NCBI GenBank assembly: GCA_964499985.1
Contig: CAZCMX010000030.1
Span: 1-26,224 of the forward strand
Direction of reading: 5' to 3'
Length of the DNA: 26,224 nt
DNA from: UBA5734 sp964499985
Lineage (GTDB): Bacteria; Bacillota; Clostridia; Saccharofermentanales; UBA5734
Part shown: piece by piece, positions 15,806 to 23,636 of the stretch
How positions within the stretch are numbered: the first letter of the stretch is position 1
Layout of the letters: the number at the start of each line of letters is the position of its first letter
The notes under the pieces: generated by a model
Told to the model about the DNA's origin: nothing
Databases searched by the model: none
What the model saw: only the letters and a program-made list of their open reading frames with translations
Translations under genes and position numbers: made by a program

Positions 15806-16596
15806 GCTGCCATCTCCTCGATCGCCCGTACGGCCAGGACTTTGGCCATGGCCTGGCGGTAGGCGGCGCTGGCCCGGGCATTGCTGCCAAAGGTCATCTG
15901 GCCGATGGCAGCGGTGACTTGTTCGATTGCTGTCCCGGATGGGGCTGTGCCAGTCAGCAGCAGACCGGCTGCCGCAACCAGCTGGGCACGGCCGGGCCGG
16001 GCGCCAATGGCGAGCCGCCAGGCGCCACTGGCCTCGTCACGGGCAACGGCACAATTGATGACTGGCAGATCGCTGGCCGTATAGCGCAGACTCTGGCAGG
16101 CTGCCGCCAGGGGCCGATCCGGCAGGTGGATGGCGACCAGGATGTCGCGCGACAGCGGTTGGGCCAGATAGGTTTCAAGGGGCATCCGGCCAGCCTGGTG
16201 CAATGTCACTTCAGCCCCCAAGACCAGAAGGACCGGCAGAAAATCGGAAAATCCATAGCGGGAAAAAACCGATGCGCCCACCTGGACCCGGTTTCGCAGC
16301 TGGACCCCGACGATCGGCTGCAGCGCCTGGCCGATGACGCCACCGGCATAAGCCTGGATCACGGGACTGGCCGACAGCTGGCCATAGGTGCAGGTGGCAC
16401 CGATATCGATCCAGCCCTCCTGCTGGTGGATATGGTCCAGCCCGAGTTTTTCCAGGCTGATCCCCTGGTTGATCAGTTTGTGGCCCAGCTTGAGGAAGGC
16501 ACAGCCGCCGAGGATGCGATTGTTGCGATTGGCCATCAGTGCGGCATAGGCCTCGGCTAAAGTTTCAGGTGTCACCACCTGGCGAATTTCAAACAT
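15799..16596 (-). CDS. FAD-binding subunit of the molybdenum hydroxylase
   Basis: A 265-aa protein of the CO dehydrogenase/xanthine dehydrogenase FAD-binding family, which moves electrons from the Fe-S clusters to NAD or another acceptor. It shows 'ILGGCAFLKLGHK' (about 28-40) and 'GVQLRNRVQVGASVFSRYGFSDFLPVLLVLGAEV' spanning about 96-129; the second flavin loop reads VGAS instead of the more usual VGGN. GAGGT lies 7 nt before the ATG. It is first in a two-gene operon, translationally coupled to the fused catalytic subunit, and divergent from an ABC importer. Confidence 0.9.
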   Translation of the reverse strand: MFEIRQVVTPETLAEAYAALMANRNNRILGGCAFLKLGHKLINQGISLEKLGLDHIHQQEGWIDIGATCTYGQLSASPVIQAYAGGVIGQALQPIVGVQLRNRVQVGASVFSRYGFSDFLPVLLVLGAEVTLHQAGRMPLETYLAQPLSRDILVAIHLPDRPLAAACQSLRYTASDLPVINCAVARDEASGAWRLAIGARPGRAQLVAAAGLLLTGTAPSGTAIEQVTAAIGQMTFGSNARASAAYRQAMAKVLAVRAIEEMAAC

Positions 16597-16655
16597 GATG
16601 AGTACCTCTGTTCCTGGCCGGTGTGCAAGCAGCCGGTCAGATTTTTCATCTTTAC

Positions 16656-16708
16656 TTTATCATAGCGGGACCGATAAAATCATTAGAATGGTGATCTTGC
16701 CGCATCAC
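16656..16708. promoter_or_regulatory. Divergent control region of the molybdenum locus
   Basis: Two inverted repeats lie between the divergent operons: TTTATC-N11-GATAAA (16656-16678) and GTGAT-N8-ATCAC (16691-16708). A minus-strand TATGAT (16664-16659) and a plus-strand TAGAAT (16684-16689) are possible -10 boxes with weak -35s. Neither repeat resembles the ModE consensus. Joint control of importer and enzyme is plausible. Confidence 0.35.
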
Positions 16709-16736
16709 AGGATAGATTGAAGGAGACTCTGACCAC

Positions 16737-17816
16737 GTGAAAAAGATGACGACTCTGCTGCCCGCTCTGGTCCTGATCCTGGCCCTTCTGACGGCCTGCA
16801 GCGCTGGACCTGCCCGTTCACCGGCTTCAACCACTGCCACCCCAGCTACCCAGGTGACCGAGCCAGCCATGAGCGAGCCCTCGCAGACAACAGCAGCGCC
16901 CCAACCGGCCTCCTTTCCCATCACGGTCACCGACCAGCTCGGCCGCAGCGTGACCCTGGAGCAAAAGCCGCAGCGCCTGGTCAGTGGCTACTATATCTCA
17001 TCGTCGCTCCTGATCGCCCTCGGCCTCGAGGATCAGCTGGTCGGCATCGAAGCCAAGGCCAGCCAGCGCCCGATCTATGCCAAGAGTGCGCCGGCGCTTC
17101 TTGATCTGCCCAATGTTGGCACGGCAAAGGACTTTTCGATTGAAGGCACGCTGGCTTTAAAGCCTGATCTGGTCATCCTGCCAGCCCGGCTCAAGGATGC
17201 CATTGAAACGCTGTCCGGCATGGGCCTTGCCGTCCTGGCGGTTAATCCGGAAAATGGCGACCTGCTTGCGGAAGCCATCCGCCTGGTTGGTGCTGCGACG
17301 GGCACCACCGACCGCGCAGAGGCGCTTCTCGCCCAAAATGACAAGCTGGCGCAAAAGGCCAAGTCGATTGCGACGGCTGCGGAAGGGTCTGCCAAGCGAG
17401 TCTATCTGGCAGGAAACAGTGCCCTGCTGTCCACGGCCGGACCTGCCATGTACCAGGCCTCGCTCTTGACTGCGGTCGGAGCTGACAATGTCGCCGCTGC
17501 GCTCAAGGACAATTACTGGGCCGAAATCTCGTATGAGCAGCTATTGGCCTGGCAGCCCGACCTGATTGTCCTGGTGCCGGAGGCCGTTTACTCCATCGAA
17601 GATGTCCTGTCAGATCCGGCCTTGGCTGATCTGACTGCTGTGCAAAACAAACAAGTCTACCAGATGCCAAAGGACTATGAAGCCTGGGACTCACCTGTTC
17701 CGTCTGGCGTCCTCGGCCAGCTTTACCTGGCCAGCATCCTCTATCCGGACCAGTACAGCCAGGCTGATTTTGAGCAGGACGTGACTGACTTCTACCAGGA
17801 ATTCTATGGATTCTGA
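16737..17816 (+). CDS. ABC importer substrate-binding lipoprotein (FecB/BtuF type)
   Basis: A 359-aa lipoprotein. The signal peptide ends in the lipobox LTAC with C21, followed by a Thr/Ser/Pro-rich linker to about 58 and a periplasmic-binding domain of the helical-backbone (class III) type: 'VTDQLGRSVTLEQKPQRLVSG', 'NVGTAKDFSIEGTLALKPDLVI' and a C-terminal 'AWDSPVPSGVLGQLYLA' segment. This class binds siderophores, haem, cobalamin and, in MolA-type systems, molybdate or tungstate. Its position between a molybdenum hydroxylase and mocA makes molybdate or tungstate my preferred ligand. GTG at 16737 is the start, with AAGGAG 11 nt upstream; an internal ATG at 16746 is less well placed. Confidence 0.9.
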   Translation: MKKMTTLLPALVLILALLTACSAGPARSPASTTATPATQVTEPAMSEPSQTTAAPQPASFPITVTDQLGRSVTLEQKPQRLVSGYYISSSLLIALGLEDQLVGIEAKASQRPIYAKSAPALLDLPNVGTAKDFSIEGTLALKPDLVILPARLKDAIETLSGMGLAVLAVNPENGDLLAEAIRLVGAATGTTDRAEALLAQNDKLAQKAKSIATAAEGSAKRVYLAGNSALLSTAGPAMYQASLLTAVGADNVAAALKDNYWAEISYEQLLAWQPDLIVLVPEAVYSIEDVLSDPALADLTAVQNKQVYQMPKDYEAWDSPVPSGVLGQLYLASILYPDQYSQADFEQDVTDFYQEFYGF

Positions 17817-18834
17817 TTCTCATCGCCCCGCTGCCTTGCGATCCCGCTGGGGCTTGCTCCTGGTTTTGCTGGCGCTGCTGGCGATCCTGTCGTTATTGGC
17901 TGGACGTTTCCCGATCGACTGGCGTCTCGTGCTGCCGGGCCAACATATGCCGGCCGACCCGGCGCTCGCTGGCCAGGCTGCGCTGGCCCGTTCCGTCCTG
18001 TTCAATCTGCGTCTGCCGCGGACCTTGGTTGCGCTCTACGCCGGCTTTGGCCTTTCGCTGGTGGGCTCCGTCCTGCAGACCATATTTAAAAACCCCCTGG
18101 CTTCACCGGATATCATGGGGGTCTCGAGTGGGGCCAGTGTCGGGGCAGCTGCGGCGATCCTTTTTCTGGGCAGCGGCGTCCTGCCGGTGACCCTTGGCGC
18201 ATTTGCCGGTGGTCTGCTGGCGGTCGCCCTGGCCATCTTCCTGGCCCAGAGTGGCAGCCATCGCCAGCTGGCGACCTTTGTCGTGTCCGGCCTGGCCGTC
18301 AATGCCCTGGCCCAGGCCCTGCTGATGCTGCTGAAATCAGTCGCCGATCCGCACAATACCCTGGCGGCCATTGAGTTCTGGACCATGGGCGGCCTCGGCA
18401 CGATGACCCTGGCCAAGGCTGGGGGCCTTCTGGCTGCAACCTTGCCGGCCCTGATCCTGCTCATCCTGCTGAGTCGCCAAGTGTCGCTGCTGGCCCTGTC
18501 AGACACCGAGGCCATGGCCCTGGGCGTCCATTTGCACCTCGTCCGCCCTTTGCTCCTGGGCCTGTCCACCCTGGTCGTGGCCGGAACCGTGGCAGCCACT
18601 GGCCTGATATCCTTTATCGGCCTGATCGCGCCGCATGTCGCGCGCCTGGTCTATCGCCGCAATGACCGCACGGTCTGGCTTTTCGGTGGCCTGGTTGGGG
18701 CCGGCCTCCTGCTGACCGCGGATATTCTGGCCCGCTCGCTGGCAGCGGCCGAGATTCCGGTCAGCATCCTGACCTCCCTGATCGGGGTGCCGGTCCTGGT
18801 TTCCCTGGTCCGCCGCGGAGGCCGCTTGCCATGA
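17806..18834 (+). CDS. ABC importer permease (FecCD/BtuC family)
   Basis: A 342-aa membrane permease of the FecCD/BtuC family with about ten hydrophobic spans. Family markers are 'NLRLPRTLVALYAGFGLSLVGSVLQTIFKNPLA' across about 67-99, 'MGVSSGASVGA' near 105-115, and 'GLISFIGLIAPHVARLV' near 266-282, the loop that contacts the ATPase. The ATG lies inside the end of the lipoprotein gene (11-nt overlap), so the two are translationally coupled. Confidence 0.95.
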   Translation: MDSDSHRPAALRSRWGLLLVLLALLAILSLLAGRFPIDWRLVLPGQHMPADPALAGQAALARSVLFNLRLPRTLVALYAGFGLSLVGSVLQTIFKNPLASPDIMGVSSGASVGAAAAILFLGSGVLPVTLGAFAGGLLAVALAIFLAQSGSHRQLATFVVSGLAVNALAQALLMLLKSVADPHNTLAAIEFWTMGGLGTMTLAKAGGLLAATLPALILLILLSRQVSLLALSDTEAMALGVHLHLVRPLLLGLSTLVVAGTVAATGLISFIGLIAPHVARLVYRRNDRTVWLFGGLVGAGLLLTADILARSLAAAEIPVSILTSLIGVPVLVSLVRRGGRLP

Positions 18835-19679
18835 GCCTGCTGATTCAAAATTTCCAGGCCGGCTATTCTGAAGCCGAGCTGGGGAACCCGGATTTGGCTG
18901 GCCATCGCCAGTCCTTTGCCACTGCACCCCTCTCCCTAAAAGTGCCTGACCGCAGCCTGGTGGCCTTGCTTGGCCCCAATGGGTCTGGTAAAAGCACCCT
19001 GCTCAAGGGCTTGATGGGCTTGATTCCCCATCGGGGCCTGATCCGGGTCAATGACAGCGATCTGTCCCAGGCCAATAGCCGCGAACGGGCCCGCCATCTG
19101 GCCTATCTGCCGCAACGTCAGCAATTTGCCTTCCCGATCCAGGTTGAAGAAATCGTCCTGATGGGCTTCAATCCAGTGATGGGCCTTTTCGGCTCGTACT
19201 CCAAAAGCCAGCGCAAGAAGGCTCGGGCTGTGCTCGACCGCCTCGGCCTGGCTGGCCTGGCCGCCGCCGATTACACCCATCTCTCTGAAGGCCAGCGCCA
19301 GCGTGTTCTTCTGGCCAGAAGCCTGGTCCAGCAGGCGGACGTCCTGCTCCTCGATGAACCGGATACGGCGCTGGATCTTCGCGTCCGCTATGAAACACTC
19401 AGGACGATCCGCACCATCCTGCAGGAAGACCAGCACAGTGGCCTTCTGATCCTGCATGATCCGAGCCTGGCGCTCGATTTATGTGACCATATCGAGCTGA
19501 TGCAAAACGGCCAGATCATCGCCCAGATCGACCCAGCCCGGGAGTCTCCCGCTCAGATCGCAGGCAAACTCAGACTGCTCTATGGACCACTGTCTGTCCA
19601 TATGCTGCCCGATGGACGGCGGCTGGTCAGTCTCGAACCGCTCCATGCCGAAGCCCGAGACACTATGCCTGTTCCATGA
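18831..19679 (+). CDS. ABC importer ATPase (FepC/BtuD type)
   Basis: A 282-aa cytoplasmic ATPase completing the importer. Walker A is GPNGSGKST (about 48-56), the Q-loop is in 'YLPQRQQFAFP', the signature reads LSEGQRQRV instead of LSGGQ, Walker B is VLLLDEP with the D-loop 'ALD', and the switch His is in 'LILHDPSLALD'. The start overlaps the permease stop as ATGA. The LSEGQ variant also occurs in other FepC-type ATPases, so activity is expected. The last 20 or so residues are not conserved in type. Confidence 0.95.
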   Translation: MSLLIQNFQAGYSEAELGNPDLAGHRQSFATAPLSLKVPDRSLVALLGPNGSGKSTLLKGLMGLIPHRGLIRVNDSDLSQANSRERARHLAYLPQRQQFAFPIQVEEIVLMGFNPVMGLFGSYSKSQRKKARAVLDRLGLAGLAAADYTHLSEGQRQRVLLARSLVQQADVLLLDEPDTALDLRVRYETLRTIRTILQEDQHSGLLILHDPSLALDLCDHIELMQNGQIIAQIDPARESPAQIAGKLRLLYGPLSVHMLPDGRRLVSLEPLHAEARDTMPVP

Positions 19680-19723
19680 CCTGGCCATCTGGCAGCGAAG
19701 GTTAGAAGGGAGGAGGACGCCTG

Positions 19724-20236
19724 ATGCATATCACACTCACCGGCCGCCGTGGCAGCGGCAAGTCGACCCTGGCCCAGCGCTTGCTGACCGAGCTCAATTG
19801 GCAGCCCGCTGGCTTTCTGACCCTGCCCTTTGCCATCGCAGGCCAGCGGCGCGGCCATTATCTGCATAGCCTGGTGGACTGCCCGGACCAGCTCAATGAC
19901 TTGCCGATCTGTGTCCTGCAGGCCCCCGGCCAGAGCCTGGCCATCCCGCAAACCTTCGCGACGCTCGGTGTCTCCTGTCTGCACCAGTCGCTGAAAACCC
20001 CTGCCGACTGCCTGCTGCTCGATGAAATCGGTCGCTTCGAAGCATCGGTCGAGCCCTTTCTCACCGCCGTCCGGACGGCCTTTGCCCAGACGGACCTGCC
20101 CGTCCTGGCGGTGATCCAGCAGGAATCGCTGCCCGTTCTCGATGAGCTGCGCAACTGGCCCGCTTGCTTGCACCTGGATCTCGACCAGGTCGAGCGTGAG
20201 ACTGCATATCAGGATATGCTCGCAGCCTGGAGGTGA
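19724..20236 (+). CDS. Small P-loop NTPase (THEP1-like)
   Basis: A 170-aa protein with Walker A GRRGSGKS at 7-14, 'PAGFLTLPFA' near 28-37 and Walker B 'CLLLDEIGRFE' near 96-106, the pattern of the nucleoside-triphosphatase THEP1 family (NTPase_1). These hydrolyse NTPs in vitro; their physiological role is unknown. GGGAGGAGG lies 7 nt upstream of the ATG. It sits 44 nt after the importer ATPase and 2 nt before the mocA-like gene, so a role in molybdenum cofactor supply or maturation is plausible but unproven. Confidence 0.8.
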   Translation: MHITLTGRRGSGKSTLAQRLLTELNWQPAGFLTLPFAIAGQRRGHYLHSLVDCPDQLNDLPICVLQAPGQSLAIPQTFATLGVSCLHQSLKTPADCLLLDEIGRFEASVEPFLTAVRTAFAQTDLPVLAVIQQESLPVLDELRNWPACLHLDLDQVERETAYQDMLAAWR

Positions 20237-20238
20237 AT

Positions 20239-20826
20239 ATGGACCGGTATCTGGAGCTGATCTACCTTGCCGCTGGCCTCGGCTCGCGCTATGGCTCGAA
20301 TAAATTGCTGGCTCTGGTGAATGGCAGACCCCTCTACCAGCATGGTCTGGCGATCCTGGAGGATTACCGGCACAATCATCCGGACCGGTGCCGGATCATC
20401 GTTGTCACGCGTTTCCCGGAAATCATGGCCAGTGCCGAGGCGATCGGTGCCACTGTCGTGGTGAACGACCAGCCGGAGGCTGGAATATCCCTGAGCATCC
20501 GCCGCGGCCTGACCGCCGTTGCCGGCTCGGCCCGGCAAAGCCCCGGCCCGCGGGCGGCAGTCTTTCTGGTGGCGGACCAACCCTGGCTGCGAAAAGAAAC
20601 CCTGGCCGGCTTTCTGGACCGGGCCCGCATGACCCCGGCAGGCATCCTGACTGCTGGCCATCACGGGGTGCCAGGCAATCCGGTTGCCTTTGACCAGGCA
20701 TATTTCCCGGAACTGCTGGCTCTCGAAGGGGACCATGGGGGTCGTGTCATTTGCATTCGCCACCCGCAAGACACCCAATGGTATGATATTTGCGAGCGGG
20801 AGCAAACCGATATCGACCATCCATGA
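20239..20826 (+). CDS. mocA: MocA-like molybdenum cofactor nucleotidyltransferase
   Basis: A 195-aa nucleotidyltransferase of the MobA/MocA superfamily. It has the NTP-binding loop 'LAAGLGSRYGSNKLL' near 8-22, 'NDQPEAGISLSIRRGL' near 76-91, the metal-binding 'FLVADQPWL' near 108-116 and 'GVPGNPVAF' near 138-146, ending with 'GDHGGR'. MocA converts molybdopterin to its cytosine dinucleotide form, the cofactor of bacterial xanthine dehydrogenase-type enzymes, which fits the divergent hydroxylase. The ATG at 20239 follows GGAGG; a GTG two codons upstream overlaps the previous stop. A MobA-type guanylyl transfer is less likely. Confidence 0.85.
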   Translation: MDRYLELIYLAAGLGSRYGSNKLLALVNGRPLYQHGLAILEDYRHNHPDRCRIIVVTRFPEIMASAEAIGATVVVNDQPEAGISLSIRRGLTAVAGSARQSPGPRAAVFLVADQPWLRKETLAGFLDRARMTPAGILTAGHHGVPGNPVAFDQAYFPELLALEGDHGGRVICIRHPQDTQWYDICEREQTDIDHP

Positions 20827-20873
20827 AGGGGTGGTCAAGGCTGCGATCTGTCCTCCACCCCCCCAATCCGGTG

Positions 20874-20879
20874 TATAAT
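20874..20879 (+). promoter_or_regulatory. -10 element of the PH-like/MoxR operon
   Basis: A perfect TATAAT starts 48 nt after the mocA-like stop. No good -35 is visible 16-18 nt upstream. It would give a leader of about 80 nt. Confidence 0.45.
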
Positions 20880-20885
20880 AAAAAT

Positions 20886-20965
20886 GACCGGAGTGTTTGA
20901 CCGTTGGCGTTCCTCTGCCAGCGGTCGCCAAGATGCCACATCCGTGGTGAGGGGAGGGCATTTCA
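20886..20965 (+). promoter_or_regulatory. Structured 5' leader with two exclusive folds
   Basis: A 10-bp stem, GACCGTTGGC (20899-20908) with GCCAGCGGTC (20917-20926, one G-U), is followed by two alternatives. GATGCC (20932-20937) can pair with GGCATT (20957-20962), enclosing the Shine-Dalgarno GGGGAGG. Alternatively CCAC (20936-20939) can pair with GTGG (20944-20947), leaving it free. The two share bases 20936-20937. I recognise no known riboswitch class. Confidence 0.4.
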
Positions 20966-21442
20966 ATGAAACAGGAACTTGAGCAGAAGATCCAGAAAAT
21001 CCTGAGCAGCGATTTCGAAACCCCGAGCATTTTCAAGACCATTTTGAAAAGGGAGCAGTCCTTTGCGGAAAAGGAAGACATCCTCGAAGTGGTCAATATC
21101 CAGCGTGAATATGCGGATGCAGCGAAGAAGACCCAGATCTATGCCCCGGCGGTTCTTCTGATCGCCACCACATCAGGCCTGATCGTGGTCGAAGAGGGCC
21201 AGACCGCGCTCGAGCTCGATTATGGTGGGTATCGGATCCGCCATATCATGTATTCCAAAATCAAATGCCTCGAATTCGACACCTGCCTCCTGCTGGGTGT
21301 TTTCAAGCTGGTGCTTGGCACAGGCCATGACCCTGATCTGGTGATCGAATTCAATACGGCCAGAAATTATTTTGAATTTGAAGCCCTGGCGGATCTGGTG
21401 CGCCGGAAAATGGTGGACATTGAACGGACCCTGCATGGCTGA
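20966..21442 (+). CDS. Hypothetical protein with bacterial PH-like fold
   Basis: A 158-aa soluble protein without a signal peptide or membrane span. Residues 1-45 are charged and helical. Residues about 60-150 look like a bacterial pleckstrin-homology-type domain: alternating strands ('AVLLIATTSGLIVVEEG', 'YRIRHIMYSKIKCLEFDT', 'LVIEFNTARNYFEFE') ending in a long helix, 'ALADLVRRKMVDIE'. No catalytic motif is seen. It starts 17 nt upstream of moxR, with GGGGAGG before the ATG, and is probably the first gene of that operon. The PH-like assignment rests on the strand pattern only. Confidence 0.7.
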   Translation: MKQELEQKIQKILSSDFETPSIFKTILKREQSFAEKEDILEVVNIQREYADAAKKTQIYAPAVLLIATTSGLIVVEEGQTALELDYGGYRIRHIMYSKIKCLEFDTCLLLGVFKLVLGTGHDPDLVIEFNTARNYFEFEALADLVRRKMVDIERTLHG

Positions 21443-21459
21443 AGGAGTCGGGTGACGGC

Positions 21460-22398
21460 ATGGATATGACAGAACTGACCCGGAAGCTGCAGGACAATAT
21501 CGGCCAGGTCCTGGTCGGCAAACAGGCGGCCATCCAGCTGCTTTTGGCCGCCCTGCTTTGCCGGGGCCATTGTCTGGTCGAGGATGTGCCTGGCGTGGGC
21601 AAGACAACCCTGGCCCATGCCTTTTCACGTTCGCTGGGGCTGCAGTTCCAGCGCATCCAGTTCACGCCGGATGTCTTGCCATCGGATATCACCGGCTACA
21701 ATGTTTATGACCTGAAACAGGGGGCGATGACCTTTCATCCCGGTGCCATCATGAGCCAGGTCATCCTGGCGGATGAGATCAACCGCAGCAGTCCGAAAAC
21801 CCAGTCCAGCCTTCTGGAGGCGATGCAGGAAGGGCAGGTCACAGTCGATGGCCAGACCTATCCGCTGCCGCAGCCTTTCATGGTCCTGGCCACCCAGAAC
21901 CCGATTGAATTTGCCGGGACCTTCCCATTGCCGGAGGCCCAGCTTGACCGTTTTCTGCTCAAAATCCACCTGGGCTATCCAACCCTGGACGAAGAAAAGG
22001 CCATTTTGCAGCAGCACTTGACCTTCCGGCCGGTCCAGGCCCTGGCCCCAGTCGTGACAGAGCAGGAAATCGAAGCCCTGCAGCTGGCCTGTGCAGCGGT
22101 GCTGGTTTCGGATCCGATCCTGGAATACATCAGCCGCCTGGTGGCCTGGACCCGGGTCCAGGAGCCGATCTTGCTGGGCATCAGTCCCCGCGGCGGAATC
22201 GCCCTGATGCAGGCCGCCCGGGCCCAGGCTTTCCTCGAGGGCCGGAGCTTTGTCATTCCAGATGATGTCCAGTCGCTATTGGAGCCGGTCTGGTCGCATC
22301 GCCTGGTCCTGCGGCCGGAAGCGGCCCTGGACAATACCGCCCTGGCCAAACTATTCGGCCGCCTGATCCGCGAAACCAAAATCCCCCTGCTGACATGA
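21460..22398 (+). CDS. MoxR-family AAA+ ATPase
   Basis: A 312-aa AAA+ ATPase with Walker A 'VPGVGKTT' near residues 45-52, Walker B 'ILADEINR' near 103-110, sensor 1 'ATQNP' near 145-149 and arginine finger/sensor 2 segments ('EAQLDRF', 'SPRGG'). MoxR ATPases act as chaperones for partner proteins, often with von Willebrand A or DUF58 proteins. The Shine-Dalgarno is AAGGAG 12 nt upstream, or GGTGA closer to the ATG. It overlaps the DUF58 gene by ATGA, the standard three-gene order of MoxR, DUF58, transglutaminase. Confidence 0.95.
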   Translation: MDMTELTRKLQDNIGQVLVGKQAAIQLLLAALLCRGHCLVEDVPGVGKTTLAHAFSRSLGLQFQRIQFTPDVLPSDITGYNVYDLKQGAMTFHPGAIMSQVILADEINRSSPKTQSSLLEAMQEGQVTVDGQTYPLPQPFMVLATQNPIEFAGTFPLPEAQLDRFLLKIHLGYPTLDEEKAILQQHLTFRPVQALAPVVTEQEIEALQLACAAVLVSDPILEYISRLVAWTRVQEPILLGISPRGGIALMQAARAQAFLEGRSFVIPDDVQSLLEPVWSHRLVLRPEAALDNTALAKLFGRLIRETKIPLLT

Positions 22399-23636
22399 AA
22401 TCCGCTTGGCGATATTGGCGCCCCCTGTACTACAGTCTGGCTGGCTTATTTTTCCTGGCTGGACTGACCAGTGGCGAACGTCCGTTTTTTGTCTTGTTTC
22501 TGGCCCTGATCCTGCTGGCTCTTTTGGCTTTGCTGGTCAATCTTTATGCCGCCTGGACATTTTCCTTCCTCCAGCAAACCAGTGCCAGCCAAGTCCTGCA
22601 TGGCGATCGCGTCCATCTGCAGCTGCAGATTCACAATGAAAAAGCCTTGCCTTATCCTTTGCTGCGGATTCAGATCAATCGGGCTGAAGATCCCGAACCT
22701 GCCCGCCTGGAATTCAACCTGGCTCCGCATAGCCAGAGAGACTTTGACGTGCCGCTCCATTGCCCCTATCGCGGCCTTTACCAGGTCGGGATGACCGTGA
22801 TCGATTTCATCGATTGCTTCAATCTGGTCCGCCTGCCCTTTGACCTGCGCCATTTGCCGTATTACCGGATGCCTGAGCTGCTGGTTCTGCCCAGCTTTGA
22901 TCCCGGTGTCACGCCACCGGGCCAGGTCCAGGTCCGGCAAGCAGCAGCCCATCTGGCCCGGCCCAGTGATGACAATTCCGAGCCCTATGCGACTATCCGT
23001 CCGTATCAGCCCGGAGATTCCCGGCGTGAGATCCACTGGAAAGCCTCGCTGCGCCAGCAAACGCTGCTGACGCGCCAGTACGGCCAGGCGATCGAGCCAC
23101 AAGTGCTCCTGATCCTCGATTTTTCCCAGCCGGCCTGGCCCGGCCGGCGAGCCTGGCAAGCTGCTGATGCCCTGTGTAGTGCGGCCTGCACCCTGCTCCA
23201 TGCCTATCTGAGCCAGCACATCCCTGTGCGTCTGCTCAGCAATCAGGGCCCCCATCTGGTCGAAACCCGCACGGCCCAGTCTTTGCAGGATTTTGAAGCT
23301 TTGCGTGCCTGGCTGGGTGGCCTGCCTTTTACCGCCCCGGTGCCTCTGCCTGACCTGCTGTCCAAAGGCCGTGCCTTGCTCGAGTCCGCCCGGACGATTT
23401 TCCTCCTGACCACTGCCCACGAAAAAAACAGCATCGACCCCATCTTGCCCCTGCTTGCCCGGCATAACCGGCCCGGCCGGCCCTGCCAAGTCATCCTCGC
23501 CCTGCCGGAGTCTGCCGAAAAAGGGACGAACCCCAATTTTGACAGCAAAGCAGCGGGCGCCCAGATTCGGCAAAAAGGCCTCCCAGTCCTGGTATACCGC
23601 TATGGCCAGCCTTGGTCGGAGCAAGTGAATCCATGA
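22395..23636 (+). CDS. DUF58 membrane protein
   Basis: A 413-aa protein with two N-terminal membrane spans (about 11-24 and 31-52), a beta-rich segment (about 65-180) and the DUF58 core 'IRPYQPGDSRREIHWKASLRQQTLLTRQY' spanning about 200-228. A von Willebrand A-like domain follows, with 'LLILDFSQP' as a partial MIDAS site. It is presumed to be a MoxR client at the membrane; its function is unknown. It is joined by ATGA overlaps to both neighbours. Confidence 0.93.
   Translation: MKSAWRYWRPLYYSLAGLFFLAGLTSGERPFFVLFLALILLALLALLVNLYAAWTFSFLQQTSASQVLHGDRVHLQLQIHNEKALPYPLLRIQINRAEDPEPARLEFNLAPHSQRDFDVPLHCPYRGLYQVGMTVIDFIDCFNLVRLPFDLRHLPYYRMPELLVLPSFDPGVTPPGQVQVRQAAAHLARPSDDNSEPYATIRPYQPGDSRREIHWKASLRQQTLLTRQYGQAIEPQVLLILDFSQPAWPGRRAWQAADALCSAACTLLHAYLSQHIPVRLLSNQGPHLVETRTAQSLQDFEALRAWLGGLPFTAPVPLPDLLSKGRALLESARTIFLLTTAHEKNSIDPILPLLARHNRPGRPCQVILALPESAEKGTNPNFDSKAAGAQIRQKGLPVLVYRYGQPWSEQVNP

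Noticed and set aside
16597..16736. Molybdenum cofactor riboswitch or ModE site between the divergent operons
   Set aside because: The region is too short and lacks the recognisable conserved parts of either; only the two small dyads were seen.
17806..20826. Frequent CTGGCC/GGCCAG hexamers as a possible DNA-uptake or methylation motif
   Set aside because: They fall mainly in frame as Leu-Ala codon pairs, on whichever strand is coding, so codon bias explains them.
22446..23624. 392-codon minus-strand open frame opposite the DUF58 gene
   Set aside because: Shadow of a gene with a recognised domain and ATGA coupling on both sides; no ribosome site or domain on the minus strand.
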